A program made the translations under genes and the position numbers. From assembly GCA_943356515.1 (NCBI GenBank), contig CALRFM010000080.1:1-5113 (forward strand): a stretch of 5,113 bases of DNA. Direction: 5' to 3'. The stretch's first letter is position 1, and every line of letters begins with the position of its first letter. Under the pieces are notes generated by a model. The model saw only the letters and a program-made list of their open reading frames with translations, did not search any database and was not told where the DNA came from. The stretch is from Patescibacteria group bacterium. GTDB lineage: Bacteria > Patescibacteriota > Microgenomatia > UBA1406 > GWC2-37-13. Of this stretch, positions 1 through 4,872 are shown one piece after another.

Positions 1-163
1 CAAGAGGTTGCACGTTTTCTTTGGTATATTCTCGCAAAAGTTTACCACCACTGGTGAGATGCCAGCCCAAGGGCTTCAAATGCTTTGCCAGATTATGCAT
101 GAGAGTGCCTTTGCCAACTGCAACTCCTCCGGATATGGTTATATTATTGTAATGTAGTTTCAT
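1..163 (-). CDS. P-loop nucleoside-monophosphate kinase, cytidylate kinase-like (N-terminal part)
   Basis: The window edge cuts this gene, leaving its first 54 codons. The protein starts MKLHYNNITISGG and has a nucleotide-kinase P-loop at residues 12-20 (GGVAVGKGT, the GxxGxGKGT form seen in adenylate and cytidylate kinases). After one helix comes a TSGGKLLREYTKE stretch. It resembles the S(A/G)GExFRExAKE segment after the P-loop in archaeal-type and cytidylate-kinase-2-like proteins, where it helps bind the acceptor nucleotide. By family this would be a cytoplasmic ATP-dependent phosphorylation of a nucleoside monophosphate, probably CMP. Its ATG overlaps the rseP stop as ATGA, so it is probably translationally coupled and last or near last in the operon. 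The only purine-rich stretch upstream is GGGGAA just before the ATG, too close to be a normal Shine-Dalgarno. Substrate is uncertain because most of the protein is outside the window; adenylate kinase or dephospho-CoA kinase are alternatives. Confidence 0.72.
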   Translation of the reverse strand, partial: MKLHYNNITISGGVAVGKGTLMHNLAKHLKPLGWHLTSGGKLLREYTKENVQPL

Positions 164-1257
164 GTTCCCCAATATTTTTGAATATCATAAATCGTTATGA
201 GTACGCTTAAAGCCAATAATAACACGATTCCTACCATGTTCATATATCGTTCTAAGTTTTGATTGGGCTTTCTACCACTCACCCATTCATAGATGATAAA
301 TACCAGTCGTCCGCCATCAAGTGCTGGAAATGGGAGGATATTTATTACTGCCAAATTAAGCGATAGTAACGCGGTGATCTCCAGAAGTGCTGATATGCCA
401 TATTTTCTGGCTTCACCGATAACTTTAGCTATACCCACAGGTCCAGCAAAATCTACCGATGTTTTCTTGTGCATCATAAATCCTGCAGGAATCTTGATGA
501 TTTCTACTGCTATGGTACCAGTAGTTTTAAATGCATGGATGAGTCCGTGATATGGAGCGGTATACCAGGGGTAATGTTTTACTTCAATCATCTGTTCTAT
601 TACGATTCCCATGGAACCTTCACCATTTGGGGGGTTTGAACGAGGTGTTAGCATAAATTCCAATTGTTTGTCTTTGCGTGCAATAACAATGGTAATTTTT
701 TTATCGAAATACGATTGAGTGGTAGCAATAAGTGATTGAGAAGTTAGTATATCTGTTGATTCATCTTTATATATGAGCTTTGTTACGACATCTTCTACTT
801 CAAGTCCTACTGAGTTTGCTGGAGATCCTGGCGCCACTGAGGTTATCTTAACGCCATTTGGAATAGGTACGCCCGAGGTAAATAAATAGGATATTATGAT
901 CCAGCCAAGAATAAAGTTCATCACCACACCAGCAACTATGATTATTGTTTTTTGCCAAGGCTTTTTATTTACAAATGCCCGGCTTGCAGGAATAGATTGT
1001 TTGGTATCATTATCGCCTTTTTTATGAGAAGTCTTTTCATGGTATTCCTCACCAAAGAGTTTTACAAATCCACCCAGTGGAATGAGGTTAAAACTATACA
1101 GTGTTTCCCCTATCTTTTTTCCTATAATTCGTGGGGGAAATCCAAAGCCAAATTCTTCTACATACACACCCATGCGTTTGGCAGCATAATAGTGTCCAAA
1201 TTCATGGATAAGTACGAGAACCACTAGAATGAGTATGAATATGAGTGCAGTGATCAT
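160..1257 (-). CDS. rseP: RseP/RasP-like site-2 intramembrane zinc metalloprotease (peptidase M50)
   Basis: A 365-residue membrane protease. Members of this family cut transmembrane segments of anti-sigma factors and remnant signal peptides inside the cytoplasmic membrane. The first transmembrane helix carries the zinc motif HEFGH (residues 18-22), followed by FGFGFPPR (36-43) and NLIPLGGFVKLFGE (57-70), typical of the family. A second helix lies near 104-126. A single PDZ domain spans about 130-215 (VAPGSPANSVGL core). GPVGIA (272-277) precedes the third helix, with the third zinc ligand in LDGGR (313-317, Asp314), and a last helix near 340-357. One PDZ domain and this length match short RasP-type proteins rather than the roughly 450-residue two-PDZ E. 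coli RseP. The start overlaps the frr stop as ATGA; GAGG lies 13 bases upstream, inside frr, so coupling to frr translation is likely. The stop overlaps the downstream kinase start in the same way. No anti-sigma substrate is visible here. Confidence 0.95.
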   Translation of the reverse strand: MITALIFILILVVLVLIHEFGHYYAAKRMGVYVEEFGFGFPPRIIGKKIGETLYSFNLIPLGGFVKLFGEEYHEKTSHKKGDNDTKQSIPASRAFVNKKPWQKTIIIVAGVVMNFILGWIIISYLFTSGVPIPNGVKITSVAPGSPANSVGLEVEDVVTKLIYKDESTDILTSQSLIATTQSYFDKKITIVIARKDKQLEFMLTPRSNPPNGEGSMGIVIEQMIEVKHYPWYTAPYHGLIHAFKTTGTIAVEIIKIPAGFMMHKKTSVDFAGPVGIAKVIGEARKYGISALLEITALLSLNLAVINILPFPALDGGRLVFIIYEWVSGRKPNQNLERYMNMVGIVLLLALSVLITIYDIQKYWGT

Positions 1258-1814
1258 ATAGCCATTATTTCCTCTTCTTTGCGATTTTTGATTTCTTGAA
1301 GCGTGTCGCTACTTGCTCGAGTGAGATTGTCAATTTCTTTTTCAAGTCTAAAATGTTCATCTTTGGTTATATCTTTTTCATCCATAAGGATTTTAACTTT
1401 TTTGCGAATATCCTCTCTGGCATAACGAATAGATTGTTTTGTTTCTTCTATCTGTTGTGACAAGACTTTAGTATATTTTAACCGCTGTTCTTCATTCATA
1501 GCAGGAATGCGGATGGTGAGTACATTGCCATCGGTTTTAGGAGTTAAGCCCAGTGGCGAATTCATAATGGCTTTTTCTATGTCTTGTACGGTAGACGAAT
1601 CAAATGCCGTGATAATTATAGTACTACTTCCCTCTGTTGTTATGGACCCAAGTTCGAGGATTTTCATTTTCATAGATCCGCCGTACGTTTCGACCACGAT
1701 TCCTTCAACCATGCTTCCCTGAGCGCGACCCGTTCGTATAGTTTTAAGTTCTTCTTTCAGAAGCTCTATGTGCTTTTGTATGTTGGTCTTGAATTCTTGA
1801 AGGATGTCGTTCAT
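1254..1814 (-). CDS. frr: Ribosome recycling factor
   Basis: A 186-residue protein, the usual length for RRF. With EF-G it splits the post-termination ribosome into subunits so that they can be reused. Residues 1-30 begin domain I and end in the hallmark RTGRA (27-31). GIVVETYGG (38-46) opens the small beta domain II, which closes near IRIP (101-104). The long helices of domain I follow, with SIRYAREDIRKKVK (129-142) carrying Arg130 and Arg133, equivalent to the ribosome-contacting Arg129/Arg132 of E. coli. It follows tsf after a 30-base gap; the pyrH gene found here in most bacteria is absent. No Shine-Dalgarno sequence is seen. Instead an extended -10 element ends 7 bases before the ATG, suggesting that part of frr expression comes from its own, nearly leaderless transcript. 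The stop codon is shared with the rseP start (ATGA). Confidence 0.97.
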   Translation of the reverse strand: MNDILQEFKTNIQKHIELLKEELKTIRTGRAQGSMVEGIVVETYGGSMKMKILELGSITTEGSSTIIITAFDSSTVQDIEKAIMNSPLGLTPKTDGNVLTIRIPAMNEEQRLKYTKVLSQQIEETKQSIRYAREDIRKKVKILMDEKDITKDEHFRLEKEIDNLTRASSDTLQEIKNRKEEEIMAI

Positions 1815-1821
1815 GACATTT

Positions 1822-1830
1822 ATTGTAGCA
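1822..1830 (-). promoter_or_regulatory. Putative internal extended -10 promoter for frr
   Basis: Read on the minus strand the tsf-frr gap contains TGCTACAAT, an extended -10 box (TGn plus TACAAT, one mismatch from TATAAT). It ends 7 bases before the frr ATG, so a transcript starting at the usual distance would begin at or next to the start codon. No good -35 box is found 16-18 bases upstream, as is tolerated for extended -10 promoters. Similar spacing is seen before rpsB and before the ATG at 3233. A match this short can occur by chance in AT-rich DNA. Confidence 0.4.
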
Positions 1831-1844
1831 TAAAGTGAGTAGTA

Positions 1845-2297
1845 TTACTCCCCCAATTCCCATCGTACAAACCGAGCGATTTGTATATTTTCACCAAATT
1901 TGGCTATTGCATCTTTGACAAGCATTTCTATGGTCTTTCCAGATTCTCGAATGTAGTCTTGCTTCATAAATTCTTCTACATTTTCAGCTGGAATAGATGC
2001 AGCTTGCATGGCAAGTTCGTGTCCAAGAGCTTGAAATTCTTTATTTCCCGATACAAAGTCTGTTTCAGATTGAAGTTCTATAAGCGAAGCTACTTTTCTA
2101 TTGTGATGCATATAGGTGAATATGCCGCCCGCCTTCGTTTCTCTGTCTGCTTTTTTCACCGCATTTTCTACGCCCCATTTTTTCAGTAATTCTTTTGCTT
2201 TTTTCATGTCAAAATCTGCTTCCTGAAGGGCCTTTTTACAAAGAGAGAATGATATGCCAGTATCTGCGCGCAGTTGTTTTAACTTAGTGTAGTCCAT
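1845..2297 (-). CDS. tsf: Elongation factor Ts, short form
   Basis: EF-Ts is the guanine-nucleotide exchange factor that recycles EF-Tu from its GDP form. Residues 1-45 form the UBA-like N-terminal domain with the first signature (LRADTGISFSLCKKAL, 9-24), which docks on EF-Tu. GIFTYMHHNRKVASLIEL (58-75) leads into the second signature, SETDFVSGN (78-86); TDFV inserts next to the EF-Tu nucleotide site. The protein ends with the conserved GENIQIARFVRWELGE. At 150 residues it is much shorter than the E. coli (about 283) or Thermus (about 196) proteins: the core between residues 100 and 135 is compressed, but both ends are intact, so this looks like a natural minimal form and not a truncation. 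It starts only 9 bases after the rpsB stop, in the same frame, with no Shine-Dalgarno sequence, so re-initiation by the ribosome that finished rpsB is the likely route. Confidence 0.96.
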   Translation of the reverse strand: MDYTKLKQLRADTGISFSLCKKALQEADFDMKKAKELLKKWGVENAVKKADRETKAGGIFTYMHHNRKVASLIELQSETDFVSGNKEFQALGHELAMQAASIPAENVEEFMKQDYIRESGKTIEMLVKDAIAKFGENIQIARFVRWELGE

Positions 2298-2306
2298 GTG
2301 TTTGAA

Positions 2307-3098
2307 TTATTTGGTTTTTTTGACTGTTTTCTTTGGTGCTTTTTTAGCTACCTTCTTGACTTCTTCTTTTTTTACTACTGGTGCTTCAACCACTTTTACT
2401 TCTGGAAGTTTGAATGCAGCTACATATGCACCCAAGAGTTCTTGCACGATATATTCTACTACGGTTGAGTCATCGTCATTTGCTACCACAGGGAAAGTTA
2501 TCTCATCTGGATCTGCATTGGTGTCTGCCAGTCCTACAATAGGTATATTAAATATTTGAGCTTCTTTTACGGCATTCTTTTCTTTTTTAACATCTATGAT
2601 AACAAGGATATCTGGTCGCTTACTGATACGTACCATACCTCCGTAGAGTCGATCAAGTTTATTCATAGCTTTTTGAAGTTGTGTTCGTTCATGTTTGATG
2701 AATCCTTTGATAACTTCTTGAGTATCTGTTTCTTTGTAATCTTTAAGTGTCTTTACATTCTTCATGATTGTTTTGAAGTTGGTGAGAAGTCCTGGAAGCC
2801 ATTTGGCAGTAATATATGCGAGCTTATTCTTTTCAGAAAAGGCACGTATTACGGGACTTGCAGTTTTTTTAGTACCAACTACCAATATAACCTTTCCTTC
2901 TTTTGCAGCATCTGCAAGGAATTGTTTAGCTTTTGAAAGCTGTTCTGCAGTCTTGGTAAGGTCAATGACCGAGGTGCCATTGAGCATAGTGTATACGTTT
3001 TTGCGTGCTTTTGGGTGAAGTCTGTTTTTTTTGTGGCCCAAATGTGCACCAAGGTCAAACAGTTTTTTTACTTGCGCTAGCTGAGTATCATTAATCAT
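2307..3098 (-). CDS. rpsB: 30S ribosomal protein S2
   Basis: A 263-residue S2, a small-subunit protein that joins late and sits between the head and body of the 30S particle, helping to hold S1 where S1 exists. Recognisable parts are LFDLGAHLGHKKNRLHPK (13-30), KWLPGLLTNF (99-108, the WxPGxLTN signature), RPDILVIIDV (161-170) and DTNADPDEI (192-200) followed by FPVVANDDD. Residues 230-263 are an unusual tail rich in Lys, Val, Ala and Pro (for example KKVAKKAPKKTVKKTK), probably disordered and RNA-binding. It is the first gene of the operon and is expressed from a promoter whose predicted start is only about 3 bases before the ATG, so the message is predicted to be leaderless or nearly so. The ending in UAA shows that UAA works as a normal stop in this genome. 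Confidence 0.97.
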   Translation of the reverse strand: MINDTQLAQVKKLFDLGAHLGHKKNRLHPKARKNVYTMLNGTSVIDLTKTAEQLSKAKQFLADAAKEGKVILVVGTKKTASPVIRAFSEKNKLAYITAKWLPGLLTNFKTIMKNVKTLKDYKETDTQEVIKGFIKHERTQLQKAMNKLDRLYGGMVRISKRPDILVIIDVKKEKNAVKEAQIFNIPIVGLADTNADPDEITFPVVANDDDSTVVEYIVQELLGAYVAAFKLPEVKVVEAPVVKKEEVKKVAKKAPKKTVKKTK

Positions 3099-3107
3099 AA
3101 GAACTTT

Positions 3108-3135
3108 ATTCTAACAGATTGTCTGGAATATTCAA
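3108..3135 (-). promoter_or_regulatory. Predicted promoter of the rpsB-tsf-frr-rseP operon
   Basis: On the minus strand, -35 TTGAAT (3130-3135) and -10 TAGAAT (3108-3113) are separated by 16 bases, and TGT directly before the -10 makes it an extended -10. The -10 box ends 9 bases before the rpsB ATG. The predicted start near 3101 leaves a leader of about 3 bases, too short for a Shine-Dalgarno sequence. The usual leader-based S2 autoregulation would therefore have no room unless another promoter lies further upstream. Confidence 0.6.
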
Positions 3136-3140
3136 TCTGT
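3114..3140. repeat. Inverted repeat over the rpsB promoter (possible operator)
   Basis: Arms acagatt (3114-3120) and aatctgt (3134-3140) are perfect 7-base inverted repeats with 13 bases between them. They cover the spacer, extended -10 TG and -35 of the rpsB promoter. A size of about 27 base pairs suits a dimeric repressor, but no regulator gene is in the window and chance pairing cannot be excluded. Confidence 0.35.
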
Positions 3141-3174
3141 ACTTAAGTATATAAACACTATAAGTTATTAACCG

Positions 3175-3203
3175 TTGAAAAAAACACATTCAATGTATAT
3201 AAT
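3175..3203 (+). promoter_or_regulatory. Predicted sigma70-type promoter of the secreted-protein gene
   Basis: TTGAAA (3175-3180) and TATAAT (3198-3203) are separated by exactly 17 bases, the best promoter match in the window. The predicted start is near 3210, giving a leader of about 50 bases to the ATG at 3263 or about 23 bases to the ATG at 3233. The -10 box lies in the middle of an inverted repeat (3188-3216). A well-kept promoter argues that any decay of the downstream gene is recent. Confidence 0.6.
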
Positions 3204-3216
3204 ATACTCATTGAAT
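3188..3216. repeat. Inverted repeat centred on the -10 box (possible operator)
   Basis: Outer arms attcaatg (3188-3195) and cattgaat (3209-3216) are perfect 8-base inverted repeats. Inside them gtatataatatac (3195-3207) is itself a perfect odd palindrome. Together they form a nearly continuous dyad of 29 bases that covers the TATAAT at 3198-3203. It lies upstream of, or at, the predicted transcription start, so it would act as DNA and not as an RNA hairpin. The high AT content makes part of the symmetry cheap. Confidence 0.4.
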
Positions 3217-3219
3217 ACG

Positions 3220-3225
3220 TATAAT
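3220..3225 (+). promoter_or_regulatory. Second TATAAT, placed for a leaderless start at 3233
   Basis: A consensus TATAAT ends 7 bases before the ATG at 3233, the same layout as the -10 boxes before frr and rpsB. The 17-base-upstream position has no -35 match. If used, the transcript would begin on the ATG that is in frame with the secreted-protein gene but blocked by UGA at its third codon. Confidence 0.35.
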
Positions 3226-3247
3226 AAATATTATGGAATGATCAATT

Positions 3248-3256
3248 AGGAACGAG
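3248..3256 (+). promoter_or_regulatory. Weak ribosome binding site for the ATG at 3263
   Basis: AGGAACGAG contains AGGA 11 bases and GAG 6 bases before the ATG. This is the only purine-rich stretch near it and is the reason to prefer 3263 if the UGA at 3239 is a true stop. Spacing of the better half (AGGA) is long. Confidence 0.35.
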
Positions 3257-3262
3257 TTACTA

Positions 3263-3646
3263 ATGCTTGGGGTTACCATTACACTAGCTGCAGCCTTTCT
3301 TGGGGTAGCCAGAATGGACGATTCTGTAAGCGCTGCTGAAGTGGCTCGCACATGCGATCAATTGCCTAAAAACTATTTTGTTGGACACTTTAGTAGTGAT
3401 GGTGGAGCACCAGCCAATGATACAGTAGGTGTCGAACTTTGTATTCCTGAAGGTAATCCAAACAATATGCCAGCTTATGCGCAAATGTTTGTTTCAAACG
3501 AACAAGGTTATCTCATAGATGTAGGAGGCAAATCTCTTCCTACAAGTGGAACTCGTGTAGAGCTCAATACTCTTGTTCGAGGGGGTGAAGTATGTTCATT
3601 GATTTTTTTACACTCGTATGGAGAACCTGCTGCATATGCTTTTTAA
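3263..3646 (+). CDS. First segment of the interrupted secreted protein (127 aa under normal termination)
   Basis: If UAA at 3644-3646 is obeyed, this is the only product that can be made from the normal start. It is a signal peptide plus most of domain 1, ending GEPAAYAF. It would carry three cysteines (31, 60 and 111), leaving one unpaired, and would lack the linker and domain 2. The ATG at 3263 is the first start after the in-frame UGA at 3239-3241. The signal peptide made from it has no positive residue before the hydrophobic core, which is unusual. Starting at the in-frame ATG at 3233 would add IRNELL and an Arg, but needs the UGA to be read through or to be a mutation. Function is unknown. 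Confidence 0.6.
   Translation: MLGVTITLAAAFLGVARMDDSVSAAEVARTCDQLPKNYFVGHFSSDGGAPANDTVGVELCIPEGNPNNMPAYAQMFVSNEQGYLIDVGGKSLPTSGTRVELNTLVRGGEVCSLIFLHSYGEPAAYAF
3644..3646 (+). other. First in-frame UAA in the secreted-protein frame
   Basis: The context is TTT TAA AAT CCA AGT. The frame continues open for 326 codons afterwards. A single T-to-C change would give CAA (Gln). Confidence 0.9.
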
Positions 3647-3805
3647 AATCCAAGTAGTCAATATAAAACAATAAGTACAACATCTCAAGGAATTGGACTG
3701 ACGGGGTGTCCAAAGATCAGTGAAACAAGGATAACTCAACTTAAGAGTTACGCTGTTGCACAAACCTGTGACTATATAAATATATATGCAAATGGTCCAT
3801 GTAAA

Positions 3806-4018
3806 GCTCCAACCCCTACGAGAACACCTGGCTCGCCAACTCCAGAAGCAACTGTTGGCTCAACGCTTACTCCTCGTCCCACAGAAGCAGCAAAGCCTAT
3901 ATATTTTCCCGATATTAGAAAATCTGAACCAGTCAGAACAGCGACACCTGTACCATCGGCAGAAGCAAGTCCAACACCTACTCGTAGGCCTACCGAGACA
4001 CCAACACCTCAACCAGAT
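3806..4018 (+). other. Pro/Thr-rich linker coding region
   Basis: Residues 182-252 of the interrupted protein are dominated by Pro, Thr, Ala, Ser and Glu, with repeated PTP-like units (PTPTRTPGSPTPEAT, SPTPTRRPTETPTPQP). A less biased patch, IYFPDIRKSEPV, lies in the middle. Such linkers are extended, are common in exported surface proteins, and separate folded domains. The frame is kept without error across this repetitive stretch, the place where slippage mutations would be expected first in an old pseudogene. Repeats in the linker produce an unrelated open frame in another register, which is not a gene. Confidence 0.8.
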
Positions 4019-4216
4019 TCATTTGCCCTCAGTCAGAGTGGTGATGATTGGATACTAACAAATAATGGCATACCAGTTTCTGATGCTCGCATATGTGTTG
4101 TTTCTACTGCCGCTCATACACAACCACCAAATCTAAAGTACCTTGCAGGTCCAGCAGAAGCTTGCACGAAGTTAGCTAGTACTGGTAAGTTTCCAGAATA
4201 TTCAGCACTTGGGCAT

Positions 4217-4627
4217 GTGGCTTTTAGAGATGTAACAGGAAAGATACTTGCTCTTACTGTTAACCCGCTATCTACACAGTTTTATGATGTAGATAAAGAC
4301 GTTCCATTATTTTCTGAAATATTAGATGGTAATGGACATATACAAGAGGTGTCAGCTGAAGGTACGGTACTTTTTGATGATGGTCACGTGCGACCACCCA
4401 TATCTGCCGATCTAGTAAATGCGTCATTACTTGCAGATCCTCAGTATATAAAATTTAAAGCTTGTCAATTAGCCCAAGATTTTGCTGTGCGACCTCCTGC
4501 ATTTGTTATAGGAACGAGAGATGGAGATACAGTAAATTATGATCCATCAGCTTTTCCACTTGATGAAGTCAGAGCTTACGCATTAGAACGTTTCAATAGA
4601 AATGGGGTACCAGACGCTGTGGGTTAA
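4217..4627 (+). CDS. Only restart-capable part of the middle segment (136 aa, GTG start); probably not a separate gene
   Basis: The middle segment is open from 3647 to the second UAA at 4625-4627, but its first possible start is this GTG, which lies well inside domain 2 and would discard the linker. No Shine-Dalgarno sequence or promoter is seen before it. The sequence (AFRDVTGKILALTVNP, then many Asp and Pro, and PPAFVIGTRDGD) looks like a continuous beta-rich extracellular domain with Cys401. It is listed so that the coordinates are not misread as an independent gene; it belongs to the 3263-4876 frame. Confidence 0.3.
   Translation: MAFRDVTGKILALTVNPLSTQFYDVDKDVPLFSEILDGNGHIQEVSAEGTVLFDDGHVRPPISADLVNASLLADPQYIKFKACQLAQDFAVRPPAFVIGTRDGDTVNYDPSAFPLDEVRAYALERFNRNGVPDAVG
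4625..4627 (+). other. Second in-frame UAA in the secreted-protein frame
   Basis: The context is GTG GGT TAA TTT AAT CAA. The frame stays open for 82 more codons, which contain three cysteines (460, 473 and 507) and end at UAA 4874-4876. As with the first, one T-to-C change gives CAA (Gln). Confidence 0.9.
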
Positions 4628-4872
4628 TTTAATCAAATATGTCACAGCACTCAAATATTAACTCAATTTTTAGATCAATGTGTAGCAGCTGATACAAATG
4701 GGTATGGACTGACTGTTTTAACAGAGTCAAATGATCCAAATATTGAATTAGTAGATGGAGACGATCAGCGTCAATACGTATGTCCAAAAAATCCAGCTGC
4801 TCGGTCAAGCGTCAAAAAAACACTTATGCAATATAACAGAGCAGTTACTAATCAAAGGAATAATTATTTTCG

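Noticed and set aside
293..550. Plus-strand open frame opposite rseP
   Set aside because: It lies wholly antisense to the strongly conserved rseP and has no recognisable protein features; the same holds for the plus-strand frame at 952-1227.
1507..1838. Two overlapping plus-strand open frames opposite frr
   Set aside because: Both are shadows of the conserved frr gene, overlap each other, and have no promoter or ribosome site.
1881..3018. Plus-strand open frames opposite tsf and rpsB
   Set aside because: They are antisense to certain genes, with composition expected from the reverse of Lys-rich coding DNA (Phe-rich products).
3141..3165. Imperfect inverted repeat ACTTAAGT/ACTATAAGT in the divergent region
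   Set aside because: It is short, AT-rich and imperfect, not placed on a promoter element; not distinguishable from chance.
3284..3484. Minus-strand open frame of 66 codons opposite the secreted-protein gene
   Set aside because: The plus strand here encodes a clear signal peptide and continuous domain; the minus product has no such features.
3786..4058. Gln/Leu-rich 90-codon open frame
   Set aside because: It is a different reading register of the Pro/Thr linker repeats; the repeats keep that register open without selection.
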